Origin: Acorus gramineus
Lineage: Eukaryota > Streptophyta > Magnoliopsida > Acorales > Acoraceae
Reading direction: 5' to 3'
Assembly (NCBI GenBank): GCA_030737835.1
Contig: CM060850.1
Coordinates: 30,731,716 to 30,795,715, forward strand
Length of the DNA stretch: 64,000 nucleotides
The notes beneath the pieces were generated by a model. That model ran no database searches. It saw only the letters and a list, made by a program, of their open reading frames with translations, and had not been told where the DNA came from. Below, one piece after another: positions 10,380 through 39,850 of this stretch. The position numbers and the translations under genes are program-made. The first letter of the stretch is position 1. Each line of letters starts with the position of its first letter.

Positions 10380-12069
10380 CGATACTCAATCATTTTTACG
10401 ATCTTAAATACAGTCTTATATACTTCATATCCATATATATTTACTGTAACAAGGTATATATCTTGTTAGAATTTTAGTGCGTAACAAACAAATATTAGGC
10501 TAAACACAAATTCTTATAATTATCATATCAAGAATATAAACATCAAACATGAAATAAAAGAGTAGGGGATTAGAAAAGTGTATCCAGAAATGTAGAAGCG
10601 AGTGAAGACACTCTGTCCTCGATGAATAAGCCCCCCTCATGCACAGGGTTGAATGGTTCCTACCACTGAGAGATACGACCACAACTGGTTTTGTTCTTCC
10701 GGGGTGCGAGCTACGGAAGAACCACGGTGAATTGACTACGATCCTTTCAGACGCCCAGATAGATCAATGAAGAAGAGAAGGAAAGAGTTGCATCCAGAAT
10801 TATTACACACTAGAAGAGTTTTGAGCATGGTTTTGATAGACAATCACACATATATTTTCCTCAGTATTTTTCTCTCACAAGTGGTGAATGTATGTATATT
10901 AAGCACACCTCACTATCCAGGAGGATGGCCTTTTTATATGCACCAAGAAATTAATAAGTTATATTTGATAAGTCAAAATGTATGCAACATAACGTCATTT
11001 GAATTATCAAAAGATGAAACGCATGTATTGGTAACAATCCATTTAAACCTCTTTCAATGTAGCTGACTGTTTCATTTCGGTTTCATTTTTCTATCAAACG
11101 CATGCAAAGAGAGATATAATTTGTAAAAGGTAATATACAATTTTGATCACTTAAAATTCCAATATATCCTAATATACCTCATTCAAAATTTTTCATATTT
11201 TACTAAATTCATTAGAATATATTTCATCTTTTATAAAAATAGAAGATACGTGATTTTAAAAAAAAAATATCTAAAATTTGTATTTTAGATTATAAAATAA
11301 ATTAAGTGTAATATTTTTCTATTAAGAGGACGTTTGACAATGCTTAACATTATGTCTTTAATTAAGCTAAAAACTAAAAAATATTGTTAAACGTATTTTA
11401 AAAAATAGATTTAATTAAAAAATTATGTACAACTTTTAATACAAAAGATTGATTTTTAAAATGCATAAAAATTGTGTTTTCTACATAATCTTATTTCGTG
11501 TTTTCAAACGATGCGCGTATAAAAAAAAAAAAAGTACAAGAAAAAAAAGAAGAGGGAAACATTTCTAATAAATCAATATGGTCGTTTATATTTGTTTTTC
11601 AAACTGATAATCGCATCATTTTTGTGAGAAACAGACACGTGTCCCAAAAATGGTTTACCATCTCCGCCAACAAGCAATTCTTGTTTGTTGGTTTTGAAAA
11701 ACGTGGTTGTACGGCACGATCACGTGGTCCTCGGATCCAAGCCATTGGTACAGCGAAACCGCACCCATTTCCAAACATTTCCCTTTTATATTTCCCAATT
11801 TGCCCCTTTAAATGAATTTCTATCCAAATAAATTGCTGGAGATTTCGAACATTAAAAGGCACATCGCATTTAATGCTTGTTTAATTATTTCTTTTTTTTT
11901 TAAAAAAAAAAAAGTTATATTTTGTTCGAAATGCGCCTTTTTTTTATGCACGACCATTTAAATAGGGTTTTCAGGGCGATGTTTATGGCATTCGTCGAGC
12001 GATTTCGAGGAAAACTATAGTGATTGTTATTGAAGGCCGGTCTCGTCTGAGGGAGGGGGAGTGAGAGAG
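10380..12069. other. AT-rich spacer and RING gene upstream region
   Basis: No gene was recognised. Contents are AT-rich and homopolymer-rich, especially 11,150-11,530. The last 100-150 bases are probably promoter and 5' UTR of the RING gene at 12,070. Confidence 0.4.
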
Positions 12070-15000
12070 ATGGGGTCGAGTGGCAGCAAGGACTCCTCGG
12101 TTTCGGCGACGGCGGCCTCGTCTTGTGCTTCTTCTTCGTTGTCGACCGTCGCCAGAGTTGTTCGATGGAGAGGGCCTAAGGTCTTCCACTCTTCGTGTCT
12201 CGGGAGACCCCCAGTGCCGTCCTTGTCATCGGACAACGACGATGAGCAAGTACTCTCTCTCTCTCTCTCTCTGACTATATTTTTCTCTCGTTCGCACATT
12301 TTGGACCTTTCGCCAAGCACCATGAGTTGATCTTGATTCGTAGTGACAGTATCGTATTAATTTGGGGAAGTTGAAGAATATTTTGATTCAATAAAAAATA
12401 TATTTGGAATAGATAGAAATCAATTTATGTAGAGTAGTAAAGCATACAATATATGAGGACAAGCATGTGAAACACATAATTAATATTTAAATTATTGCAC
12501 AAGACAATTTGGCAAAGGTACCGGTCATGTAAGAAAAGTTTGCTCCAAAGTGTAATTTTTCCGGGGAAAGGAACAGTTTTTGGTTTTTTTTTTTAAACCG
12601 TCTGTGGCATATTATATTTTCATTTACAGTTTGTGTGATATGTACGCATATTTGGTTAAGTTTCAACTAATTTGGTTTTACAAAATAATCTGGAATTAAA
12701 GGAACTGGTGAGATTCATGACATTTTGGAAACTTTTTCCTGAATTTGGACAGTTCTGTCAATTTGGTTTGTTTTGTGTTCAAGTTGACATTTTGTCATTT
12801 AAATTTATGGACTGAACAACATCATACCCTGCTCATTTGGAGTGCATGTGATGCGCAGTTATCAGAAATTCTGAAGTGTTTTTTTTAGTTTAGCAGAGTT
12901 AAGTAGCTGCAGAAGTTCTAACGTAGTAACACGCCTATAGACTATAGTAGTGAGTTTTCCCAATTATTTTATTCAGGAACCCCGTACTCAAGATGAGAAT
13001 GGAAGGACAAAGGGTGAGATGCATTTGGAGAAGCCAGAAACCGATTCCTTCAAAGAAAAGAACAAGAGGCAAAAGAAGATCAAGGTCCCTTATGACGCAT
13101 GTAATGAAGAGGGCACCTCCCACAATGACACTGCTGCCAGCAGCAGCATCATCTGTAACCAAGAAGTTGTGGATAGATTTTCAAACCCTTTGAAGCGCTC
13201 ACGTTCACGCTTTAGGTTCATTCCTGACAGGATTGGGTTTAAGCTCGGGAGGTCCGCCAGTTTAGGGTCCTCGTCAGGTGGACGTCCATTCTTTTCAGAA
13301 AATCACTTCATCTCGAATTCTGATGAAAATTCTAATCATATCGATTCCACTGCTGGAGTGTCTGATGACAATCCTTCCATTAATGTGGATAGCACTGGAG
13401 CTGATGCCATTCTAGATGAGTACACGAACCATATAGGATATGAAAGCATCGAACCAAGGCGTCAGGGTAGGCGATCTGGTGTGCAAGAGACATTGGAAGG
13501 TAGCATTCGGTTTAGCAGAACATTGAGCGTCGGACGGCTTCGTGATAGAGTTCTTCGCAGGACATCATTTTCTGAGGGGCCGTTTGGTTCCATGTTAGAA
13601 GATGGGTCAATCTTGTACAACGGGCGCAGCAGTGGTAGACAGATGATGGGTGGCCTTACAAGAAATGACGCCTTTTCTGATCGGGATAGTGAAATGACAC
13701 CAACTTATACTGTGTATGGTTCGGCCAATGGAATTCATGACCAAGAGTTAGATATTACGCCGTCCAGAGAGGCCCGTATGCACGAGTTCACAGAACAGAG
13801 GTCTGCTTTCCTTGAAAGAAGAAGGAGAATAAGATCTCAGGTCTGAAAATATGAGGTATTTTGTTTCTTATTTTGATGTTTTTCCAAAAAAACTGACGCC
13901 TTTGATTTCTTTAATATCACAGGTGAGAGCACTTCAGCGCTTGGGTAGCCGGTTTGAGAATCAATCCGGACATGAGAGGTCATGTATATTGTCCGATCTA
14001 CATCAAGTGGGTCGTTGTACATGCAGGAGTAATCGTTTGGCCAATCCTGAAGATGACACGAGTGCCCGGGCTAGTATATCAAGGATTGTTATGCTAGCAG
14101 AAGCATTATTTGAGGTTTCATATATTTGTGACTCTCCCTTATTCTTTTGCTTGACAGTACCATTGTCTCAATATCTTATAACTATTGTATATTAGGTTCT
14201 GGATGAAATTCACCAGCAATCTGTGGTTTTGTCTTCCCAACCCTCTGTGTCTTCCATTGGATCCACACCTGCACCCAAGGAGGTTGTTGAATGCATGCCT
14301 GTGAAGATATATACAAAACCACATAAAAATCAGAGTGAGGAGTCTGCACGGTAAGTTCTCTCTTCATTATCATATGTTATAGCCCCTGATGTAAATGATC
14401 ATAAATAAATTTATTAGAACCAATGATGTCCTTATCATGTAACATTTAATTTCTGCCTGTTATATGTTGTGTCTACTGCTTTTTTTGAAGAGGTGTAAAC
14501 AGTAACTGTGTATTTGAATTTTAGCTTTAACCTTTAGAGAACTTTTTTGGAGAATAGAAAATTGAGTCTTGCATTATGGTTGTCTTGTATATGTCCTCTG
14601 AAAAGCATCTTTAAGTGTTTAGCAAAGCAGCCTTTTTTTTCCTCTCTTTTTCTTTCTTTTTTGGCTGATGCTGTGATGCAATGGGGACTTCGATTTGTTG
14701 GATCAACACGTTTAAACTCATGTCCTAATCTGCTTTTCGTTTATGCATATGGGTGGACAGATGTTATATTTGCCTTGTGGAATACGAGGAAAGAGATTTG
14801 ATGCGTATTTTGCCCTGCCATCATGAATTTCATAGAACATGTATCGATAAGTGGCTGAAAGAGTTTCACAGGTACACGTTGATTTGGAGCAATGTTTCTC
14901 AGCATTACTTGCATTTTATATACTTTGCGTGGATAAGACTTTTTGTACCACTGACATATATAGAAAATTAGCAAGCGGTTGCCAACACAGTTGCTTTATC

Positions 15001-15341
15001 ATGTCTATTCTTTGTTGATGATATACTTTATCTCAGCCCCAATTGTTGGGGAAGATTTTTGTTGTTGAACAGACATGGAAGTCATTTGCATGACATAGTT
15101 ACAGCCGAAGGGGGAATAATAATCATATTTTTGCAGCGCATGGTTGTCGTTAATGTTTCTAGCAGTAATTGTATTCCATGAAGCCAACACTATACCATCG
15201 CGTTATAGTGTGCATTTTCATTTTCATGCATCAACTGTAGGATCTGTGGATGGAAAGGCTAACTGATTCACAATCGCTTCTTTTTCTCTATGTAGGGTCT
15301 GCCCACTTTGTCGTGGAGATGTATGCAGATCCGATCTATGA
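12070..15341 (+). CDS. RING-H2 E3 ubiquitin-protein ligase
   Basis: Predicted ubiquitin ligase of 515 residues from six exons: 12070-12249, 12977-13840, 13923-14114, 14196-14350, 14761-14871, 15296-15341. All junctions keep phase. The C-terminal RING-H2 domain covers about residues 465-509: CYIC, then [15 protein letters not shown], then VCPLCRGD, split by an intron between FHR and VCP. The rest is Ser/Arg-rich and disordered-looking, with basic blocks KRSRSRFRF and RRTSFSEG and a helical segment [22 protein letters not shown] at exon 2-3. No membrane segment was seen. The ATG at 12070 was chosen over an upstream GTG in frame. Intron 1 begins with a CT repeat. The substrate and subfamily are unknown. 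Confidence 0.9.
12251..12271 (+). repeat. (CT)n microsatellite in RING gene intron 1
   Basis: About ten CT units directly after the intron 1 donor. Confidence 0.8.
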
Positions 15342-16854
15342 TGGAGCTGAAATCAGACCAATTTAACAGTATGGTTGCCTTTCCCTGTATTTTCCTAGTC
15401 AGGCAATGTGAACCTGTCTGTGATCAGGCCAATTCCACAACCTCCCCCTCCCCACTGTTTTATTCAATGGGAGGCTCTCGCGGCATTCAGCAGCAACAAG
15501 CTTTTCTTCTTTTCTTTCTTCCAGGCACTGAAAGTTGGTTCATGGTTTTCAACTTTTTGGAGCGAGTGAATTTGAGTTTGGTGTGTTTTTTGAGTTCACA
15601 ATCCAATTTGTGTGTTGTATTCATGATTTAATTGATCATAAAGGTATGGTCAGAATGAAAAAAAAATTTCTTTATATAGCTGTGCTTAGTGACACAATTG
15701 CAAATTAATTTTAGACAAAAGTTGAGTCATATCTTATAGAAAACTCAGGTTTTAGATACTTTTTCATACAAATCCATCTACAGTTTTTTATTTTTTCTAT
15801 TTAAAAATATTTTTATAAAAAACAGCTTTCTACCAACTCAAAAACTGTTCAAACTCTTTTGTAATCCTAGAAAACAAAACAATTTTTGATCCATTAAATT
15901 TAAAAATGGTGGACAAAGAGAGAATGAAAGAGACGTCGGTTTCCCTTTGAATGGTCTCCACTCTTCCCCTCCAATTCCCTCAACATGTACTGCTTTTAGA
16001 AGGAAATGCATTAACTATGTGATTATGGATTTGTAATTGAAGATGTGCTTTAGTTTTATAGCGTTTCACCTAATCTGCCAATCACATTACATATTCATTT
16101 CATACATTGTCAAACATCATAAAACATCATACCACAGTTTGGGCAATCTGACTTATAATGAACAAGTCAAGAAAGCACAGTAGATTATGAGTGCATCCAG
16201 AAATTCAATGAACCAAGCTTACTCCAAGCAGTTTTTGAAACAAAAAATTTCATAAAAACAACTAACACGCACATGTGAGCCACGTTCAAAGAAAGCTCAC
16301 CATGTGACCAAATCCAGCTGATGCGAGAATGCCATATAACAAAGGAAGTGAACACACTAGAACCAACAGTCTTTAGTGTTTCCTGTACCTCAGTCAACAA
16401 TAATTGGAATTTGAGTGGCGGTTATAATGTGTAGCTGATGTCCTTAAGGCGATTAGTTCCGCTAACTATTTTTCAAACATGTAATTGTAAAAGGCAAAGG
16501 ATGTGCAATGTCTGTTTCCAACTTCCCCAATAACATCAAGAATGATTGACAATAAAACAAAAATATGATAATCAAATTAGTCAAGAATCTATCACACGGA
16601 ACTGTAACTAGACCGCTCCCTCTTTCGCATTTCCTGCAACATAATTGCATGTGATTAAGATGAATCACCGATTTTCTCACAATTGGAAAAAGTCTACCAA
16701 CATGCTGAACTCATGTTGAAACCAAGAAAGAAACCATATATAGTCTTCAGAGGACTAGTCTGATTTACGTTTCCAGACAAACATGTATAGTGAAAAACAT
16801 GCAATGGGTGCCTTGAATTCTTCTTGAAGGATTATCTTTCTTCCACCATATTGA
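15342..16854. other. Convergent 3' region of RING and ALKBH8 genes
   Basis: No gene was recognised. It should contain the 3' UTRs of the RING gene (+) and ALKBH8 (-). Short ORFs here, including one at 16400-16185 minus, show no family similarity. Confidence 0.4.
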
Positions 16855-19605
16855 TCACTTCTTTCTGCGAATCGCAATACTGAGGAAATTCACAGTAGCA
16901 GGGTCCAGTTCTGACCTGTGAGCCAAAAAAATATATATATTGTAACAAAAACAAAACAATGTGTATCTAATCAGATAATTAACATCCATTCCGTACACAG
17001 CATATCTGTATATATGGCTCTTCACAAGTGGAACTTGATTTCATCTTTATGTGGAAAGAAAAGAAGCATTTTATAAAGGAGAACCATCAGGAAATCCCAT
17101 AAAGTTTACTTTTGTACGAAACATGCTACCAATTGTCCCCAGTGGTCATAGCACAACGGTTTAGGGCTTAGCGGTGTTACCGATAGGTCCTAGGTTCGAG
17201 TCTTGGCGCTGACTTACCCACTGTTTGTTAGCGATTATTCAAAAGAATTTTCCGTGGGACCGGGGTAAACAGACGGAGATAGCTTTCCCAGCTTGACTGT
17301 AAGATCAGCCACGAGGGTCCCTCCGATATCAAAAAAAAAAAAAAAAACATGCTACCAATTTTTAATATCATGCATGATGCTCTAAGAGTAATTATTCATA
17401 GAAAAAGTAAAAAAAAAACATTCAAAGTGTATTTATAACACAGGGACTTCAATGATGCTCAACATAAGAGTCACCATCTGCAAAGGACAGGATTTGATTC
17501 CCATCAACTGTTCTACATCCTATCTTTAAGAAGACGTATTAAGGGAGTGAGGGTATAAATGTATAATGCACTTTCAACAGCAGAGGTAAAATTATTAAAA
17601 ATCAAACAAACCTTACGAAACGTAAAGGAAACCCTCCTTTGAGCTCTTTGGATCAAGTCATCACCCACCTTATCTACCTGTCAAGAAAAAATATGAACAG
17701 CAGGGTCATCAGGCAAAAATTTTGAAAAAAGAAGCTGAAAGTTTGAACAACCAAATGTACCTTATGATGTGGAATGTAGTGATGCCAAGCATATCGTGCA
17801 TCCCCAGCCATCAAAAGCATGGACCTTGGGGGGAGAAAGATGGCTTTCTTGATGTAATTCGAAACATCACCAGAGTTTTCTGCTTCCAAATTAGAACTTG
17901 TGGCTAACACAGAACACCAAGTACCTTTGGAGTATTTTCTAAATTCCATAATGCATGGTCCAGCTAATGAAAGGCTGAAGATATATTCATCGAACGCTGA
18001 ATGAGTGTCTATATGCGGGGACAAGCCTACTCCAGGAGGGTATTCATTGACCTGCAGCAAATCATTGAGGTTCATTCATACAACCAACAATTGAGCAACA
18101 TCAGGACATCAGGAAAACATTCATTTAATAAGCATATAAAATAGAATATATAATCAATAGCTTGATAAGGTGATGTGACAGTAGCAGTCAACATAGGGTA
18201 CACCAAAGTCAAAATGAGATTGAATGCGGGACACATGATTTAGACATAGAATCACTCAGTGTGACACAGACACAAGCATATGAATTACACTACCACAGAT
18301 CCACACCGTCAACTGGTTAATGATCCTCCTTTCGCTGTTGCCAGGATCAGGGAACAAGGATATTTTCTTCAGAATAGGATAAACAAAAGATGGCAATTCA
18401 CCTAGGAATTGCCGGGAATCAACATTCCTGATCTGCAAAAAGGTGGAAACAGAGTGTACAGGCATCAATAAGTATAAATCTAAATGCCATTCAAAAATAA
18501 ATGCCAGCAAGTCTAAAGAAAAACAAAAGAAACATAAGCTGCAAGAATTTAAAGAGCCACAACAAGAGCAAACATTTGAAATTTTCAGCCAAAAGCCCCA
18601 ATCCTCAATCAGGATACATGTTTCAAAAGTATAAAATGTATACTGCCAACAAAAAGGCAAAAAGAATGCGAGTCTGAAGCTTGACCCAGAACCTCATCAC
18701 AGACGCAGTGTGACCATTTTCTCTTATCAGAAGTAAACATCAAACTCTACTCAAATGAATACTTAATATCATTAGCTTTTCATGGATGCGCCTAACTAAA
18801 GTTCTCTCTAATAAATATTTGGCATCACAAGCTTTTGACAGTTTACATGTATCTAGCTAGAGTACTTGCCAAAGCATTATAAGCAAAAGATTAATTAAGA
18901 ACTCCAGTAATCATGAGAGAAAAAAATCACAATTGCAAATATAACTCACATTGTATAGAAACTCATAACCATAGTGTTGAACCCTTCTTTTCGACAGACT
19001 CTTCCATGGCCTTCCATCTACTGCCTCCAGAAGCTCCTAAACTCAACCAAAAAAATATAAATTGAAATCAGTTGAAGAAACCCTAAAACAACATCATTCA
19101 ACATATTCATCAACAACAAATCCTTGAAAAGACAACCTTTTCTTCTTCAATAGTGACAAATTCATGCAAGATGTATAAGCCGTCAATCCCCAACTCCGAA
19201 GCCGTTCGAGCTACCGAGACCGAGTCTTCTGGAAACCCTAATTGATCAAAACACGTTCACACTGGTTTCGAAGATATTGTTTTAAGGTTTGTGATTCTTA
19301 CAGGACGGCCGGAGCATCTTCGAAGGCCGGATGTGGAGGACTCGACCGCCGAGACGGGGGCACGGACGTCCGTCAAGGGCATCCATGGCCGAACGGGCGG
19401 ATGGAGCGGAGTCGAAGCAGACGACGACGCGGGCGCCGGTGTCGTCGGCAGGGTGGACGGCGGTGACATCGCCGAAGACGGAGAAGGCGGAGGAGATGGC
19501 GTCGAAGGAGAGGCCGACGGAGGGGCCGCAGTTCGCCACGTACAGGTTGGAACTCGCTTCGGAGACCGAGCCCCCGTTCGGACGGCCGAACCGAGGCTGA
19601 ACCAT
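16855..19605 (-). CDS. ALKBH8: ALKBH8-type tRNA-modifying 2OG-Fe(II) oxygenase with RRM
   Basis: AlkB-family dioxygenase of 345 residues, expected to hydroxylate wobble uridine side chains in tRNA. Exons: 19605-19302, 19237-19137, 19036-18950, 18432-18307, 18051-17761, 17677-17612, 16917-16855. The N-terminal RRM is in exon 1 (NLYVANCGPSVG, then GARVVVCFDS). The oxygenase shows VNEYPPGVGLSPHID with iron ligands H219 and D221, a distal His in AWHHYIPHH near residue 296-297, and 2-oxoglutarate-binding Arg in SFTFRKVR. It ends with the Cys-rich tail CYCEFPQYCDSQKEK, which probably binds zinc. The start at 19605 was chosen over an in-frame GTG. There is no methyltransferase domain, as in the Arabidopsis homologue, where TRM9 activity is a separate protein. 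Exon 1 is strongly GC-rich. Confidence 0.93.
17135..17346 (+). mobile_element. tRNA-derived SINE with target-site duplication
   Basis: The 5' end has an A-box-like TGGTCATAGCACAACGG and a B box GGTTCGAGTCT, then a unique body and a 3' A-run. It is flanked by perfect 14-bp duplications ACATGCTACCAATT at 17121-17134 and 17347-17360. It is inserted antisense in the last intron of ALKBH8. The perfect duplication suggests a recent insertion. A truncated relative lies at 39.77 kb. Confidence 0.92.
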
Positions 19606-20860
19606 TCCCCTCACTTTTTTTTTTTTTTTTTTAATTCTCGGGTCAGAAATATTAATAGTTTTAAGCCTGCGTTTAGATGGATTTTAAAATTTTAATATTC
19701 ATATAATATTGTGTTTTACACTCAACTAAACGCGTGTATTTGGATCAGTGTTTAAAAACTTCTAATTTTTCAAACGTATTTAAACGCATACAGAGGGGAC
19801 CATATTAGGCGAAGGTGTCGAGGGAAGTCAAGGAACGCGGAGGAAAAATGGATACAAGGGTTTTTTTGGGTTGTTGATGTGAACGCGGGAAGCGTTATTT
19901 GTGTGCCTGACCGTGTCCGTCAACGCCCACCACCAACATCGCTACAAAATCACTCTACTAAACGGACCCTTATATTCAAATACGACCTTAGAGATAGCTC
20001 GTGTACTGTGTATGTATGTTTTGATTTTTTAAAATAAAATAATTATATATATATTTTAATATTATATATATATTAATATATATATTATTCTATAATTAAT
20101 TAAATAATTTTATTTTTAACAAATAGATCGTTGGATTATCCACGTGAACTGCATGTAATAAAGCTCTTAACGGACGGCTTAGCCCGTGGTCCAATTGATC
20201 CAACACGCCTTTATCTGTTGTGGTTGCTGATACACTCAGATCATTGGTGTTAATTTGATATATACTTTCTCTAATTTAATATATGTTATGTTACATTTAA
20301 GCCTATGGAGTAATTAAAGATATTATCCATTTTGAATATGTGTAAAATAATAAAAAAATATTTATTTATTCTACAACCTTTAACATGTTCAGATTTTTTT
20401 CAATATATATTCAAAATACATATTTTTCATAAAAAAATAGACCATATACTTGAATGTATTGAATACTTTTGTTTCACTAAAAAAAAAGCGAATTAGTTAA
20501 ACTAACTTATAATAGATCAAGAAAAACTATAACGTACAGAGTCCTGTTGTTTTTTATCTAAGAATTGTTAAATTAGATGAAATATGTGATTTTCTTATTT
20601 CTTAATTAATAAGAAAATAGTTCATTAAAATACATATTTCATTTTAAAGGTCGCTTAATATTATTCATTATTTATTTGTGAAACGAGTCTAGGAAATCCA
20701 TGATTAGATTCTCCAGGACCTATCATACGATTGAATGTATTTATTTGTGAAAAAAAAAATGATATGAATCAAAATAGGTACACGAACAAAAAGCAGCCGT
20801 GAACAATCTAACAACATCCTTCACAACTACTGCATCTTCCAATGCTCAGGCTGCATAACT
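19606..20860. other. ALKBH8 upstream region and AT-rich spacer
   Basis: No gene was recognised. The first few hundred bases upstream of 19605 are promoter and 5' UTR. At 20,030-20,110 there is a dense AT/TA alternation able to form hairpins. Confidence 0.4.
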
Positions 20861-21179
20861 TTCTTTTCAACGTAGTTACCAAAGCCTTCTGAAGTGATTA
20901 TAATGAACATATTCAACAGTCATTATAACTGTTTTACATTGGACTAATATTAGACGCAATCCTCCCCAAGCAAAAAACAATGCCCGATGGCAGCAACACA
21001 AATCAATGGTTAAAGCTGCTGATGGAACAGGAAACCATACCACATCCAGAAAAGAATGATGAAACATTTAATGAAATCAATCGCTTACAACAAAAAAAAG
21101 GCTTCAGAGAAGAAAAACTTAAATTATCAAATAATTACTACAATGCATGATGTAAATGGAAAAATATTTTGGATAAATT

Positions 21180-21957
21180 GCAAATGCTACTGCTTTTTCC
21201 TTCATCATTTCTCCACAAATTCGACAGCCCTCATAAATTGTTTTCCAAAGATATATTTGTCTCCCACACTTAGATGGTGGACCTACCTGTCTGCGAGGCA
21301 AGGTCTGGCAAAACCTGCAATGACATTTAAACAAAACAAAATGCTCCAATTCCATATGCACGAGCCTGCATTTCACTGCTTTAGTGATATAGTCAAACAC
21401 GCACGGAAGATTTACATGGTACAGCTATTTGTGAAAAATAATAAAGCATTGATAACCAATGGACTTGCACTGATGTAGCTGTTCAAACACATGCAAGGAG
21501 TTCAACAGTACACTTAAAATGAGGTGGCCCAGTTCATTACCTCTTTTAAACCAGTAGAAACAGTGACTGATTTGTTCCAAACCATCCCGACTATCGACCT
21601 GCAATAATTTTTTTTTAAAAAGCCACATCTGGTAAAAAAAATCTGTTACTTCAGAAGAAGCATAACATAAATGGGGTGGAAAGAGTTCTGATGTTGAGCC
21701 ACGCTCAGAGTCCACTACAATGATTTATGTATCCAGTTAAACCAGGAACACATGGGGCTGAAAGATAGCTTCAACGCATATTTTGGCATCATATTTATGA
21801 TGCACGCCACAATAACAAGAGCTTTAAGGAGCTTTTCTCAGACAAGAACAAGCAATCTAATGAAATATTGGGTACACATTCCATTGCAAATAATGAATAT
21901 TATATACCCCTCCAAGGGGAGAGCTAACCATGATCTTCCTTGTTAGGAGATCCTTCC
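21180..21957 (-). other. Possible spliced 3' UTR of YAK1
   Basis: Downstream of the proposed YAK1 stop, two good splice sites occur: acceptor TTATTGCAG before 21598 with donor GAG/GTAATG after 21541, and acceptor CATTGCAG before 21314. They could define 3' UTR exons. The reading frames across them show no known domain. This rests on splice-site appearance only. Confidence 0.3.
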
Positions 21958-37881
<15,924 letters not shown>

Positions 37882-38160
37882 GGCCGCAGACAATCAAGCT
37901 CGGAATTTCGCATATTCCAACGGTATCATCTCAACCGTTCCAATCAAACGCGGACTTCGAATCGATCAATCGTCACGAAATACCCAATCAAGACCTCCGG
38001 CGTTCTCGATCGAACGGACGATGCTATTCGAAGAGACCTCGATCGGGAGTCCAAGGACGCCACCGACTGAATCCGACCGGAATTTATTGAGGGCGTCAAT
38101 GGCTCCGGTCCTCCGCCTCTCTCTCTCTCTCTCCCTCTAAAAAAATAAAAAGAAAACAAA
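37882..38160 (-). promoter_or_regulatory. YAK1 5' UTR and proximal promoter
   Basis: Immediately upstream of the YAK1 start. It is GC-richer than its surroundings and contains a CT-repeat (GA on the transcribed strand) at about 38117-38137, common in plant 5' UTRs. ORFs here are shadows. Confidence 0.5.
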
Positions 38161-38819
38161 AATGGGTTTGTCGTCTTTTTAGCTCAATTTTTAGGTTTTT
38201 TTTTTTTTTTTAATCTCTCTTCTTAACCATGGTTAAACTTGACCGAACCCCAGTCGCAATGCCCTTGGGGGGGGAGTCGAGGAGTCCACGGTGTTGACAT
38301 ACAAGCTCCATTGATTATAAATTGGACGGTTAGATGAGCCTGTGATGATGTGAGGGATATAAAAACCGAACATATACACATATATCAATTTTCGACAGGT
38401 CACCCTTACTTACGAATGATATGCACCCATTACGCCCACTGCACGTGCAAACCTACTGAAATGACGTACACGTGGCATTCTGACAAACGTTTGGGCCAAA
38501 TATTAATTAACATGGATTTGCTTGCACCGGACGGTGGTGTTAATTGGGTCCTTTCCGTTATAGTTTGGCGTTTTAGACGGGGGCTATCAATCGAGGCCGT
38601 CCATTTAAAATCAACGGTCAGGATTCTCCAATGCATAGACACAAAGTTGCGTATTTGCATTCTGTTTCGTACTTTGTACATCCCAGCCTCAATTTTACAT
38701 CCTACGTGGCCGTGTACTTGACAATTATAACTAATTTGGCGAGGGGTTAAAATTTTAAAAATAAATTATCTTAATTTTGTTCATACAGACTTAAATGTGA
38801 ACTATGTTACGCGTCCTAT

Positions 38820-39340
38820 GTCTTATTCTCCCTCACCCAACAATCATACATGTCTCCCACCTCTCTCAACTGTATAAGCTACACTGGACAATAATTCACA
38901 ACAAAATATAATCAATCAATCAATCAAATCTACATATAAAATTTATAAAAATGTATTATTGATGCACATGATCATTTAAACACCCTATAAAACTTATATA
39001 CATTCAAACCCTGTATAAATGATTATCAACACAAAACTGTTTATAAGTTTTGTATCTTATTATCCGATGAAAAAGATGTCATGTTTGAATAATCTGAGCC
39101 GCAACAATATATGGAATCCTTCTCTTTCCCATCTTCTTTCACGCGTGGCGAAAAGTAAGATGTAAATGTTTTGAGAATGGAGACGTGTAAATAAAAATAA
39201 TAATAAATGGTAGTTGCAAAAAATAGGTAGTGTTTAAATTAGAGCTGCAATTCAAACAAATTAGATTTAAGTCAAAATCCACATAAAAAAGACATACGTA
39301 TAAATTTGAGGGGTACAAATAAAAACACCCTAATAAAAAT
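38820..39340 (-). repeat. Dispersed repeat, copy A
   Basis: Shares with copy B (41.29-41.89 kb) the blocks AAGTTTTGTATCTTATTATC / AAGTTTTGTACCTCATTATT, GATGAAAAAGATGTCATG / GATGAAGAAGATGCCATG, a TCCTTCTCT segment and a final run ending AACACCC / GACACCC. Confidence 0.6.
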
Positions 39341-39767
39341 ATGCAAATATTATATCTTTTATATTTAATATGTCATTAGTATTAAAAAATATGTATTAAA
39401 TACTTTATATTGGATGTAAATAAGGTGACAATAATTATAATTTTTTTATTATGAAAATATTATAAATATATTCTATTTTTAAAATGCGGTAGATACTTTC
39501 GAGCTAGAAAATCTTAATCAACATGATTAATGATTAGAGTAAGTTTTTTTATTACCCTTACTGGGTTATCAAAGAGACTATGAAACGGTGACACGTAGGC
39601 CACAAGGGAGCATTCTAGGTGGTTATTCTGTCATGGATTGGCTCAAAAAAAAATATTTTGGTTTCCAAATAATTTCCAGCATAGAAAAGCAGTGAAATTA
39701 TAGCTTGATATTATTGAATGTTATGCAAAAAAGTCATATTTGTTCAGTGAAATCTGGAAAAAAAAAA

Positions 39768-39850
39768 TTGTGAGACTGGATAAATAGATCAAAAAAGTCT
39801 ACAATCTTGACTGTAAGACTAACCACACAAGGTCCTCTGTTATAAAAAAA
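39768..39850 (+). mobile_element. 5'-truncated copy of the 17.1-kb SINE family
   Basis: TCTTGACTGTAAGACTAACC, then a GGTCCTCTGTTAT segment and an A-run, aligns with the 3' end of the SINE at 17135-17346 (AGCTTGACTGTAAGATCAGC). The tRNA-like head is absent. Confidence 0.75.

Noticed and set aside
17137-17210. Possible tRNA gene
   Set aside because: A and B boxes are present, but there is no proper cloverleaf, and target-site duplications with an A-run mark it as a SINE.
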